The position numbers and the translations under genes were made by a program. A stretch of DNA of 64,000 nt. It comes from Metarhizium brunneum. Taxonomy: Eukaryota; Ascomycota; Sordariomycetes; Hypocreales; Clavicipitaceae. The stretch lies in assembly GCF_013426205.1 (NCBI RefSeq), contig NC_089427.1, positions 992,001-1,056,000 of the forward strand, given 5' to 3'. This document shows, piece by piece, positions 35,159 to 45,874 of the stretch. Each line of letters opens with the position of its first letter. The first letter of the stretch is position 1. The notes below the pieces were generated by a model. The model worked only from the letters and a program-made list of their open reading frames with translations, was not told the origin of the DNA and made no database searches.

Positions 35159-36584
35159 CTATATTTTCCCATTGGCTACATTCTCTACAACATGTCCATT
35201 CGCTTTTCTGTCCATGTCCATCCACGTTGACTTGTTCATCTTATCCTGCCCAGCCTCACTCTTGAAATGATATCCACGAGCCCTCGGTCGATCGCCCGTG
35301 CCCTCTGGCAGCTCAGGCAGGTATGCAGCCAAGAACCTCTTTCTTTGCTCTTCAAAGTTATCCAACCCCTTCTTCAATTCGCCCCTAATGCCCTGGAAGA
35401 ATGTATCAACAACGTGGTGGTTATGGATTTGAAGAAGATTCCACCCCAACATCTCCTTTGCATTCAGCAAATGTTGCAGATACGCTCTGTGATGATTGGT
35501 ACAGGCACAGCATTCACAGCCTTCTTGCAGTGGCACTACCGCGACGCTGTGATCCGCAGACCACATGTTGATACCCATCGGCTGCGGCGTCTCTACTTCT
35601 GGCGCTGGGAAGGTAAACGCGAGTGCCACTCCAGCATCAGAAACGCCATTCACGAACGGCAGTGCACAAATGTCTACTCCTAGAGATACTTGGCGCAGAA
35701 CGTCATGAGGGGATTTCGGTTGATCAAAAGACAGCTTGGGCAGCGCTGCCAGGGGCTCATATGATTTGAGTTCCGGCAGAATGTTGACGTCGTATACCGC
35801 CAAGCCCGAGACTTCATCTACAATATCTTCGGCGATGTGTCTCAGATAATCCCATTGGAGAGGCAGTTCCACAGGAAGAACCGGCGCAAATACCGAAATG
35901 CCCAACTGTTCCAAATGCGCTCTACCTTCGAACTGTCGCAGGAAGTCGTCAACCCATTCCTCTGTCCGTTCTACCATCTTGATGAGTTTTTTCGATGCTG
36001 GCGTCGAACTTGTATGGAGTGAATCTGCCAAGGGCACGACTACATCTGGCTGTAGGTTCTTGACTGCTGCCACATACTGCGACACATTGACACTTGCAAA
36101 GCCTGTTGATGTAAAGAGTGTGACGGCCTTTGCGCCGTTTCCCATAGGGGTTATAACTGCAGGGCATCTCCTTGCTCCCAGAATGGTGGCTCTGTCTGAT
36201 GCTAAGGCTGTGAAATTGTGCAGACGGCGGAGTGTATCATGCTCAGGGGTGTTGTAGATGGGTGGTTCCTTTCGTTCGACGACTGCTCATGTTAAATACT
36301 CTTCTTGTTTCAGTGTTGAAGAAAATGGGGCTGCTTTGCTCACAATCTTCCAATGCCATGTAGGCAGCACCCCAATTGGTATACCTGGTCACATTATCAG
36401 GCGTAAGATGAGGAATGGCGCCACGAGATGTGATGGCAGTGTAGCTCGGAGTCTCAATCGGCCTTCTTCCAGGTATGGACAGTCGTCCGAGACGGGCAGC
36501 ACAGCCATCTGAAATAGCGACGCCCAGGAGCTCGAATATCTTCCGCGCTGGCATGTTTGAGTCGCCTGGCCGAGAGTCACTCAT
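35159..36584 (-). CDS. QTRT2: queuine tRNA-ribosyltransferase accessory subunit 2
   Basis: complement(join(35159..36282,36344..36584)); 454 residues, one 61-bp intron. It is the non-catalytic partner of the eukaryotic tRNA-guanine transglycosylase, which swaps the wobble guanine of GUN-anticodon tRNAs for queuine salvaged from outside. The TIM-barrel wording is clear: ARLGRLSIPGRRPIETPSY near the start, TSRGAIPHLTPDNV, ALASDRATILGARR, then the zinc site C-x-CC-x-C (Cys336, 338, 339, 341) with His367 (LLQIHNHH). The catalytic aspartates expected in QTRT1 are not evident, consistent with subunit 2. An open frame begins at 36659 with TTG; the first ATG is at 36584. Human QTRT2 sits at the outer mitochondrial membrane. 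The C-terminal 60 residues are charged and poorly conserved in appearance. Confidence 0.9.
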
Positions 36585-37683
36585 CTTGCAATAACCAGAA
36601 GAAAATTTTGCGCTAGTTGCTGGCGCGGACGGCGACTGATCAAAGACAAAATCTAACAACCAGAAAGAACAAGTCGCTCAATAATGAAAAGACAAGGACG
36701 TTGGAAAACAGTCAAGCATCGTTGAGTGAGGGTTGAGGAGGATAGGCGTCATGTGAGTCCATTCCCAGAAGGAATCTCGAAAAGTGAAGATGACCAACTC
36801 AGCCAATGAGATATTAGCCAAGGCAGCGAATCTGATACCAGCCCCACCTTTTCTGAAATAACCCTAACCTTTCTTTCTTTGGCGGTGCCGTAACCCCAAC
36901 CCTAAAATACTCTCGATTGGAATAAAAATGGGAAGGCACGATTAATACTTCCAAACATGTGGTCGCCCTCGTCTCCGCGGGTCTTCGGCTGCCGACGTCG
37001 GACATGAAGAATTGCTCGACTCTCCCGGAGTACTCGGTACCCACGCACTGACACGGCGTCGCTGGTGGCTGTCGCAGGCTCGCTAGACCCACTTGCCTTG
37101 ACAGCCAGAACGTCGACTGGTCAATATATGGGTCTTGAGCCAATAGATGGATGTGCCTCACCACGTTGGCCAAAAGCGGCTCGCCATGTCATGAGTCTGC
37201 GCCCGCGCCTGCCTCACACTGGGGTGGCAGACTGACAGACCCGGACAGATGTTTTCTTCTTTGCTTGGTATTCTGTACTCTCGGCGCTGGTTCAAAAACC
37301 TCCTTGGCGCTACCCGTAAACTATCGTCAAACCTTGGGGTCAGCATCTTCTTCCAGCCGCCTCGGCCCATCTTTACAGTGTGCTAGACTTTACGTCCCGG
37401 AAGAACTACCCCTTGTCCTCAGCAAGCTTACGCATCAATCACTCCGCCATTGACACGGCATTGTAAGAAGTACGAGGCCCAGACAGCCCAGACAGCCAAG
37501 CGGCCCAGACCAGCCTCACAAACCCTCCTGACGCTTCGGGCCTTTCAAGCCGGACGCTTTGCGCACGTCGACCCACTTCCGTGTTAGCCGGCTCTGTCTG
37601 GGCGAACTGGGCTGTTTCGCAACCAACTCGTCTCGAGACCAAGCCCGTCTCGTATCGCCGTCATTCCAGTTTCCTGCATCATC
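36585..37683. other. divergent promoter region, QTRT2 / LCCL protein
   Basis: 1.1 kb between start codons. Telomere-like AACCCTAACC occurs at 36859-36868, with a partial copy near 36898, and is discussed in findings. No gene is seen. Confidence 0.55.
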
Positions 37684-39732
37684 ATGGTCGGCCATCATGA
37701 AGACGAAGACCAGCCCCTCATGACCGAATCCGAGCGACGCGAAGCCAACGTCGGCCTCGACGACGTCGTCAACTCGGACCGTCATCAAGACGGCAGCCAT
37801 CGCCAGCACGGCAGCAATGCCACCACCACAACGGATGCCGGACATCCGGACGCACCTCTTGATAGCAGTGATGGCACTCTCCACGTCGCGGATGAGAGCG
37901 ACCCCCCTACGCCGCGATTTGTACAGGATGAGAATGCATGGAAGAGATGGAAATGGGTTCCCTACCCTGTGCGCCGAATGATTCGCGCCGTTGGCAAATG
38001 GTCAAAGGGCCCTGCCAACCCGCAGCCATATCGCATCAAGCCATTCTTCCCCATGATTCAAGAATACCCGTTATTCCTCGTGGACAAGTTTCTCCCCACG
38101 GTAAAGCGACGCTTCTGGGTGCTCTTTTTCTATTTTTCTATTTGGCTTATCACATTCGTGCTTGTCAAGAGACAGGGAACCATTGCCACCGAAGTTGCCG
38201 GATGGGGCCAACCCCAGACCATTGGATGCGGCGCGTCATACTGGGGTTCGGGCAATTCATGCGGCGTCGATGGGAACGACTGCCGCCCGTTCGGAGGCAG
38301 TGGCTTCGCGTTCCGGTGCTCAGCGAATTGCGCCAGCTATCAAGCACTCAACCCGAGGGCTGTTGGCGACCAGGAAGTTCTCTATCAGCCCTTGATTGTG
38401 GGCGGCCCGTCCAACGATGTTGCGCCTGAGAATGCCACCTATCGAGGGGATTCGTACATTTGCGGCGCCGCTATTCATGCCGGTGTCATTTCCAACGCCA
38501 ATGGGGGCTGCGGTGTCGTCCAGCTTGTTGGCAGGAGCCAGAATTATTTGAGTACACAGAGAAATGGCCTTACCAGCATACATTTTGACTCGTATTTTCC
38601 GCTGTCGTTTTCGTTTTCGCCAGATGTCCATTGCGAATCTCAGGACACGAGATGGTCGCTGTTGGCCATCTCTGTCGTTTTCACGGCAGTCCTGTCGGTC
38701 TTTACGTCGTCTCCGGCCATGTTCTTCTTTCCAACCTTTATCGGCGTCTTCTGGACCGTGGGCATGGCCACCGATCCGCCAACCAACAGGTCCGTCACAG
38801 CACTATTCTCCAACATTATGGGCAAGTTCCTGCCAGCCATGTTTGTCGCTTGGGTCATGTACGACAAGATGGGCGTTCGTCGCACGCTCAGAGGCCTGAC
38901 TGCGCAAATTGAAAAGACTGTTTTGTGGCTGGGCGCATGCTGGGTCGGCGCCCTGGACAATTACACCCTCAGCTTCATCCCCATTCAGCGTCTCAACGCC
39001 CACGACCTGAATCAGCAGCCTGGCGCCAAAGCAGCGCTGTCCATAATCATTATTGTTCTCGTCGTCATCGTCGCAACCCAAGTGTGGTTCTTTCGTCAAG
39101 AAGCCCGCTTCATCAAATACATTAAGCTCTACGCCATCATTCTCCTCGGCATCATCATCTCTCTCGTTCTCCCCGGTCTCAACTTGCGCATTCACCACTA
39201 CATTCTCGCGCTTCTTTTACTCCCGGGAACGAGCCTGCAAATGCGGCCGTCTCTCCTCTACCAAGGGCTCCTCATTGGCCTATTCATCAACGGCATTGCC
39301 CGCTGGGGATTCGACTCTGTTCTACAGACCTCGGCCGCGCTTCAAGGTGATGCCCAAAAGGGAACACCTCTGCCTGCAATTCATGCTCCCATCATAGATC
39401 TTTCAAATACAACAGCCGTGCAGTCAAATATTACATTCGCTTGGGATAAGTCGGAGTACATGCAGTTTGACGGCATTAGCATTCTCGTCAACGATGTTGA
39501 GCGATTGAGATCGTATTTTAACGATGTCGACGCCAAGGAGGAATTTGTTTGGTCAAGAAATAAGACGCTAGGTTTGCCAGAGTACTTTAGATTTGGATTT
39601 ATGGATGGCAGTGATAGCGGGGATTATACCAAGGCCGGTATCTGGACTGTGGACGGGGAGTGGGTGGAGATGAAGCCGGGCGCGTCAAAGCTCAAGGCCA
39701 GGAGTTTAGGGGAAGACGTCGTGAGGGCGTGA
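37684..39732 (+). CDS. LCCL-domain multi-pass membrane protein
   Basis: Single exon, 682 residues. Function is unknown; fungal LCCL proteins are polytopic membrane proteins. The first 120 residues are cytosolic-looking and acidic. One membrane span (about 144-161) precedes a Cys-rich luminal or extracellular LCCL domain (about 170-315; CGASYWGSGNSCGVDG, then SYICGAAIHAGVI with the conserved Cys/His block and GGCGVVQLVG). Six or seven further spans follow at about 324-342, 345-361, 376-393, 452-469, 480-498 and 505-540. The C-terminal 140 residues hold N-glycosylation sequons (NTT, NIT, NKT), which suggests they face the lumen or outside. No catalytic residues are evident. The start is the first ATG of the frame; no intron is needed. 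Confidence 0.9.
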   Translation: MVGHHEDEDQPLMTESERREANVGLDDVVNSDRHQDGSHRQHGSNATTTTDAGHPDAPLDSSDGTLHVADESDPPTPRFVQDENAWKRWKWVPYPVRRMIRAVGKWSKGPANPQPYRIKPFFPMIQEYPLFLVDKFLPTVKRRFWVLFFYFSIWLITFVLVKRQGTIATEVAGWGQPQTIGCGASYWGSGNSCGVDGNDCRPFGGSGFAFRCSANCASYQALNPRAVGDQEVLYQPLIVGGPSNDVAPENATYRGDSYICGAAIHAGVISNANGGCGVVQLVGRSQNYLSTQRNGLTSIHFDSYFPLSFSFSPDVHCESQDTRWSLLAISVVFTAVLSVFTSSPAMFFFPTFIGVFWTVGMATDPPTNRSVTALFSNIMGKFLPAMFVAWVMYDKMGVRRTLRGLTAQIEKTVLWLGACWVGALDNYTLSFIPIQRLNAHDLNQQPGAKAALSIIIIVLVVIVATQVWFFRQEARFIKYIKLYAIILLGIIISLVLPGLNLRIHHYILALLLLPGTSLQMRPSLLYQGLLIGLFINGIARWGFDSVLQTSAALQGDAQKGTPLPAIHAPIIDLSNTTAVQSNITFAWDKSEYMQFDGISILVNDVERLRSYFNDVDAKEEFVWSRNKTLGLPEYFRFGFMDGSDSGDYTKAGIWTVDGEWVEMKPGASKLKARSLGEDVVRA

Positions 39733-40069
39733 TGTAGTTTTGAATATACTTGTATAATGGCTATTGCTGGTTGATGTCTCCTGTTGTAAGGCGAGTAGCC
39801 GTGGTGAGTAACCGGGATAACCTAATATCCAACAGAACTAATCGTCTTGCCCATGCTCAATCTATACATGATGTATATCCCATTTCCAATAACACTAATT
39901 ACGTAGTCTCCATTCGTGCTATTCATACTTTATTTGTACCGTTTTCGTCCAGACAACCATACTCCATGTATGCCGTCTCCACTTTGACACTTGCCCACCT
40001 CTCACTCTCATCATCTCACACTCAAACATCACCAGTAATTACAAAACCCCCCTTCTTTTTTTTCCGAAA
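39733..40069. other. intergenic region, LCCL / APT-like gene
   Basis: AT-rich tail of the LCCL gene followed by a C/T-rich leader (CCCCCCTTCTTTTTTTTCC) just before the ATG at 40070. No gene is seen. Confidence 0.6.
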
Positions 40070-40834
40070 ATGCCTCCCCGGATACCAACGCAAGCGGACT
40101 TCTCGCCCCTTTCGTCCACCCTCCCCCTGGCCCTGCACTTCCCCTCGCCGCCCGAATCAACGACCGCCCTCCTCATCCTCTTCCACGGCCTGGGCGACTC
40201 CGAGACGCCCTTTGCCAGCTTCGCCCGCAACCTCAACCTCCCCGGCGTGCTGGCCATTTCCGTCCGCGGCACGCGCCCGCTCCCGCCGTCGCTCGTCGAC
40301 GACTCGCCTCTGCCGGCGGGGCATTTCCACTGGGGCGATGACATTGCGCTGGACCAGAGCACGGGGGAGCTGGACCCCGACCCGGGGTTCGCCAGGGCCG
40401 CCGGGCTGGTGGTGCGGGAGCTGATTGAGGGCGTGCTTGTTGACAAGTGCGGCTGGGAGATGGGCGACGTGCTGCTGTTTGGCTTCGGGCAGGGCGGCTC
40501 GTTGGCTTTGGGGATGGCGGCGCAGCTGGCTGCCGAGCGTGTTGTGGACGTTTCTGCGTCCGGGGAAGGGGGGAGGGCGTTTAAGGGTGTTGTTTCGATT
40601 GGCGGCGGCCTGCCTGGGAGTATGGTGTCGGCGAGGCGTGACAGGGACAAGAGCGATACGCACGTGTTGGCATGCCAGGTCGATGGGGATATGGAAGATG
40701 GCATCAGGCAAGAGTTTAAGAATGTACAGGTCGTGAGGTGGGGAGGGGGCGAGGTACGAATGCCGAGGGATAGGGGGGAGGTTCTTCCCGTCATGAGGTT
40801 TTTCGCGGACAGGCTTAAGAGCGGCTGGCCCTGA
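40070..40834 (+). CDS. acyl-protein-thioesterase-like alpha/beta hydrolase, Ser lost
   Basis: Single exon, 254 residues, family phospholipase/carboxylesterase (APT1/YpfH-like, PF02230). The fold markers are present: LLILFHGLGDSETPF (oxyanion-side loop, 35-48), SVRGTRPLP and GHFHWGDD. But the nucleophile elbow G-x-S-x-G reads GFGQG (138-142), with Gly140 (codon GGG at 40487-40489) in place of the catalytic serine. The Asp loop is altered (CQVDGDMED instead of HGDxD), and no His follows in the segment where APT proteins carry it (VRMPRDRGEVLPVMRFFA). All three triad positions therefore look lost or doubtful, while the rest of the protein is intact. That suggests a pseudoenzyme with a binding role, not a broken gene. 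Its stop is 55 bp from that of GCP5 on the other strand. Confidence 0.8.
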   Translation: MPPRIPTQADFSPLSSTLPLALHFPSPPESTTALLILFHGLGDSETPFASFARNLNLPGVLAISVRGTRPLPPSLVDDSPLPAGHFHWGDDIALDQSTGELDPDPGFARAAGLVVRELIEGVLVDKCGWEMGDVLLFGFGQGGSLALGMAAQLAAERVVDVSASGEGGRAFKGVVSIGGGLPGSMVSARRDRDKSDTHVLACQVDGDMEDGIRQEFKNVQVVRWGGGEVRMPRDRGEVLPVMRFFADRLKSGWP

Positions 40835-40889
40835 GTGCGGGGGCTACAGTGTGTTGGTGAAAACAGTCATCGCATACAAATGTTGATTG

Positions 40890-43504
40890 CTATGTGGTGG
40901 TGTCGACGTCGCCGGCCTGGAGCATGTCCGCCAGAATGTCCCATTTGGCAGACTGGGCGTCGCTTGTGGCGCGCGCAACGCTCCGGAGACCGGACCATAT
41001 GAAGCGTACTTGTCTATCTACTTCTACTTTGACGTCCGTCAACACCTCTTCATACGATTTGCCGACGTGGGCCTCTTCCTCCGTATCGACGACGCCGCTT
41101 CTTATTCGTTCCAGTTTTAGAGAGAGATCAAGCATGTCAAGGATGCTTTCTCTGATAGGTGTTAATCTGCTTCCCAGACAAGCCTGGTCAACCATTGCCT
41201 TGAGGGCTTTCTCATGCGTGGAGATAAGGTTGTCCATGTCGTGGGATACCGCGAGATCACGACGTAGCTGTATGTCAATGGGAATGAGGACAAGAGTGGT
41301 GAGGTATGTCTGGATAGTAGTGCAGAACCAGAGGAGTTTGCTGCGGGCAGAGTAGAAAGTGGCACTGGCGTTCCAGTTATCGCGGTCTGTCCAGTAGTTA
41401 TCCAGCATTCTCGGAGACTGAAGCGCGTGCGCGGCACGTTTGAGTTGCAGCAGGAGTGTGAAGAGGGATTGGTAGTGTTGCATGCTTGTGTCGTTGAAGA
41501 TCATTTGGAGAGGCCAGGAAAGACGGTAGTTGACGGTTATGCCGCTGAGGACGGAGCGGACTGAGTTACGGCATTGGATGGCGGGCAGGTTGAGCATGTT
41601 TTCGGAGACGGTGACAGTCAGACGACTAGGATCAATGGTGGCGAAGCCATCTTGGGCCGCCGCCGTTAGCGCATACCGGTCTGACCAGTCTGCTCGTAGG
41701 GAGTCGAGCTTGGCGAATATGCTGGCGGAGAAGTTGGAGGATGCTGATCCGTCGGACATGAGATAGATGGCGTGAAGGGTGTCAAGGGTTGATAGGAGTG
41801 CCCAGTCGTCAAAAAGGGTACGTTTGAGTGTCGTTGATGTTGCGCGGTACTTGCTTTGGATCCAGCGGTCGAATGCTATGTCGAATAGCTCTGCAAATGG
41901 GACAAGTTCTTGTCCGGCTGGGCATATCGTTTCGTAGTCCAGAGGCGGTTCGTTTCTGGCTTTTAGAGAGACTGCTGCGTCATATTTTCCGAGCAATTTC
42001 AAAACAATAATGTTCTTTCCGGCATTGTAGATGTTACCTAAAGCAGTTCGAAGAAAAGCCGGTGCGTGCAATGCTCCGTCTGGCGTCCGGCGCAAATGGT
42101 ATCGATCTTGCCATGTTTTCCTCAACGGTGTGCTGGGTGATACCTCTGCCACGAAAAACAAATCACTGGCTGACAGGAGTTTGCCTTCGTCCATCCACAG
42201 ACGAATTGGCCGCAGATACACCCTGAAGCATTCAGCAAAAATGCGCGCCAGAAATTCGTACAGTTCTGCCTTTCCGCTGAGCTGCGCGACGCAAGCCTCG
42301 TCGAACACCAGCTCCAGATATCGGAATGGTGTGGATTGGGGCTCAGCCTCGATCGTTGACACAATATTAGCTAGGGCATGTAATGGTTGTAGCCAGGGTA
42401 TTAGCTTGGCCTTGATGCCGACGAGGCTTAGCACGACACCCGCAGAGGGCGCCACTAGACGGTTTTGCAGTTCGGATATGTGTTGGTCTAGCTCACGCAG
42501 TCGATCGGAGATGCAATCCTGAAAGGCTTGCAAGTGAGGAACATCTTGTCGTTGCCCCACAAACAACCGAAGCCTTCGAAGGTGGCCGCCGAAATCTGTG
42601 AAAGTCTGCATGATGGCTCTGTATGGCTCCCACTCCATGTTGTCCAGCTGGTAAGATGGGACTGCCACGCAATTTCGAGTGAAGAGGGTACAGTCGAGTC
42701 CTTGGAGCATGAATAGGACATCCCGTACAACCTGGATCTCTGAAACGGCTACTTTCCGTATCTGTCTTGATAGGTCTTCGGGCGGTAGCTGCATTCTCCA
42801 TTTCTGTGCAGTCTGCACCTGTTCAAGGGTAGTTACATCTTCAGGGTGCGAAATGTAAGAAGCTGCTGTGCGTATCGCGGAGTCCCCGTCACCATACAAC
42901 AACGTATCCTCAGGTTCAGTAGTGAATTGTTGATCATAGACGTCATCTTCGGAATCGTCGCTGTAATTTATGTTCTGCCAAAGAGAACCATCTTCGTCCC
43001 AGCCGTCTTCCTTTGCAATGTCCTCCCAACGCAAAGCTATCGCAGGTGTGGCCTCGCTGCGCCCTAACAGCTTCAAGTCGCGGAGGTTGGATTTAAACGT
43101 AGGTTGATCAGATAGTTCCAAAAAGAGGTGCAAGATTTCAGGATGCCATTTGGATGGATGGCTTGGTAACCTCTCCAGTCGTTGTCGCAAGGCATCCGCT
43201 AGATCATCCCGGTCGTTGATGCGAAACCGCTCGTCAAGACCGTCCAAGACCTTTTCTACTTCAAAATGATTAGTTTGTAGAAAGGTATGCGACTTCAATT
43301 TCCTCAACGAAGCATCGCTGATTTTATCAAGCTTTGAGGAGTCTGCCTAGTTATCACGTCAGGACAGGTAGTAATAGCATCATCACAGGCAGAATAACGG
43401 CGGAGCAACTCGGAAAGGGAAGCGAGTCGTACTTGAACAGACGGAGGTGCCAACACCTCAACCAGCTCGCGTGTTAAAGCGCCTAGCTGTAACGCAAAAG
43501 ACAT
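40890..43504 (-). CDS. GCP5: gamma-tubulin complex component 5 (GCP5)
   Basis: complement(join(40890..43342,43387..43504)); 856 residues. It is a component of the gamma-tubulin ring complex at spindle pole bodies, part of the outer assembly that nucleates microtubules. The N-terminal 200 residues carry GCP5-like wording (SHTFLQTNHFEVEKVLDGLDERF, LRWEDIAKEDGWDEDGSLWQ). The Spc97/Spc98 GRIP1 region runs from about 255 (VSEIQVVRDVLFMLQG) and GRIP2 from about 590 to 840. The intron is only 44 bp (donor GTGATG, acceptor GCAG), but it is required: without it the frame stops 19 codons on, and with it YSSKLDKISDASLRKLKSH reads through smoothly. GCP5, not GCP4 or GCP6, is my assignment from recall of fungal homologues. 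It shares a 636-bp divergent region with the KTR gene. Confidence 0.85.
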
Positions 43505-44140
43505 GGCGATCGTCCTTGTCCATCTTCCACCGAGAACGTAGCGGTGCCTGGTCGTCGGGAAGCGGCAGTACTTGGACGAGATGGTGGAATGCCCAAGTGC
43601 ATACTCTGATATTGAGGGTATAGAGTCTGGTGTAACTACCTACTATTAGGTACTTCGTAGACCGGACACTATGGAGTTTGATGTGGCGGGGCACCCAGAT
43701 TTCTGGCGCGCTTGGCTGGTGGGGTTCCGGATGCGCGTCAAACCAGTAGCTGCAAGCCCCCTTTCTAACCTCTCCAGTGTCAAGTTGGGACCGAAGACCC
43801 AACACAGTATCTTGCTATCGCATACTGTACCAGAAAACACTGTAGTATGTTAGTATATACTTGATGCTTGCGACTTCTATCCTACCAAAGACTGGACCTT
43901 GCATGTGTACACATTTGATGATTCTCGACATTCACGACCAAGCTGCTGGTCAATCCATCCACGTCTCAGCAACACGAAGCCCAGACGATTCATCTCCCAT
44001 CAGACAACGCATCCGAATACGATTTATCCGGCGACTACCTATACTACTCTAGCTGTTTCGTGACAAACCAGCTCGGCTGTGGACCGTGTACAAGGCAGAA
44101 CATTGCGCCCAAGCATCATAGCTCACTCAATCAACACACC
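43505..44140. other. divergent promoter region, GCP5 / KTR
   Basis: 636 bp between the two starts. Short frames only. No clear TATA box; a TACTATTAGG-type AT segment lies at about 43640-43660. Confidence 0.55.
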
Positions 44141-45502
44141 ATGGCAATCGCACGACCCGTCAGGGTCCTGCTGTTTGCTGCCGCTATTCTCTGGTGCTTT
44201 TTTCTCTATCAAGTCTTCCGACCGTCATCGGGTCTCCGTGGGCCGGGCGAGCGCTATGTTAACTTTGAGCGTGATCCCAATCTAGATCGTTCGTATTCCC
44301 TTTCGCGCAATCAGGTCCCATCCCAGTCTAATCAAGTTGGTAACTATAGCTACGGGAGAACCAGAAGGGGTTCTTGTACGGACTTCCGACAGATATGCAC
44401 CCGATGCCGCAGATACTGATCGCGTCAATGCCACATTGCTGGCCTTGGTGCGAAATTCCGAAGTTGACGAAATGGTTTCCTCGATGAATGACTTGGAGCG
44501 AACATGGAACAGCAAGTTCAACTATCCATGGACTTTTTTCAACGATGAACCTTTTTCAGAGGAATTCAAGAAGAAGACCCAGGCTGCTACCAAGGCCAAA
44601 TGCAACTACGGTGAGCTTCAACACGGGCTGCCCACTGTCGAAGCTAGACTTGTCTAACTTGATGCAGAAATCATCCCAAAGGAGCATTGGTCCGTCCCCT
44701 CATGGATTGATCAACAACTATACGACGAATCTACTGCGATACTTGAGAAGGGAGGTGTTCAGTACGCGAAAATGGTATCATATCATCAAATGTGCCGATG
44801 GAACAGTGGTCTCTTCTACAAGCATCCTGCTCTTCAAAACACCAAGTGGTATTGGCGCGTTGAGCCCAAAGTTCATTTCTTTTGCGATATCGACTACGAT
44901 ATTTTTCGATACATGCAAGATAACAACAAGACGTATGGCTTCACCATTACGCTGTACGATGAGCCCAAAACACTGCCCACTCTGTGGCCTGAAACGGTCC
45001 GGTTCCTCGCTGATCACCCTGAGCACCTCCATACCAACAATGCTCTCAACTGGCTTACCGACTCTGAGAGACGCCCAGCGCATAACAAGGGGGCTCAGGG
45101 CTACTCTACATGCCATTTCTGGAGCAACTTTGAGGTTGCGGATATGGACTTTTGGAGAAGCAAACCGTACGAGGACTACTTCAATCACTTGGATCGAGCG
45201 GGCGGCTTCTTCTACGAGCGATGGGGCGATGCTCCCGTCCACAGTATCGGTCTTGGCCTGTTTGAGGACAAGAGCAAAATTCATTGGTATGCCATCGTCA
45301 AGAATCGTTCAAGGAAATTGGGTTACATTGCTAATTGTCAAATAGGTTCCGCGACATTGGTTATCAGCACATTCCATTCTTCAACTGCCCCAACTCGCCC
45401 AAGTGCAGTGGCTGCGTTACTGGACGCCTAACCGATGGGGAAGCTTTCTTGCACCACGAAGATTGCAGGCCGAACTGGTTCAAGTATGTCGGCTTGGGAT
45501 AA
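44141..45502 (+). CDS. alpha-1,2-mannosyltransferase, KRE2/MNT1/KTR family (GT15)
   Basis: join(44141..44288,44350..44610,44668..45286,45346..45502); 394 residues, three introns of 57-61 bp. It is a Golgi type II membrane enzyme that adds alpha-1,2-linked mannose from GDP-mannose to O- and N-glycans. It has a short N-terminal tail, a signal anchor (about 7-25, VLLFAAAILWCFFLYQVF), a stem, then the catalytic domain from about 80 (NDLERTWNSKFNYPWTFFND). GT15 hallmarks are seen: YHQMCRWNSGLFYKHP, YYWRVEP-like KWYWRVEPKVHFFCDIDYD, FWSNFEVADMDFWR with the conserved Glu region, and GGFFYERWGDAPVHSIGLGL. Exon 4 carries the usual C-terminal FRDIGYQHIPFFNCP and Cys-rich end. The first intron uses donor GTTCGT; the join gives NLDPTGEPEGVLVRT. 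Length is typical of the family. Confidence 0.92.
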
Positions 45503-45874
45503 GCATGCATTGACAACGAGGGAGATGGAGACTGGGCTTGTTTTCTTTTGAAGGGCGACTTTGCCCATCGCGTAATGACACATAAACCGGTTGGGAAATT
45601 TGGAATAGTAATACTGGGACAACAAAGCTTGGGATCCGCAACTGGAGCATTTGATTTGGGATCTAGGTGTTCATGGCGCTTGGTAGGCTGAGATCATTTT
45701 GTCTCTGACCATGTCAATTCTTGTTGTCACAAGAAAACAAGACCTTGCGATGCGAGGATACGTGGCGCCCCTTGCACCATGCGTCGATATAAATGACTTG
45801 ATGAAAGAGACTTTGAACTTCGTTGAAAGCATTTACATAGTTTTCCTCATTTGCATGTAACTGTTTAAATTGTA
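45503..45874. other. convergent 3' region, KTR / WD40
   Basis: 372 bp between the two stops. No supported gene. Confidence 0.6.

Noticed and set aside
36585..36659. Earlier start for QTRT2
   Set aside because: The open frame begins with TTG, not ATG; the first ATG is at 36584 and agrees with the family start region.
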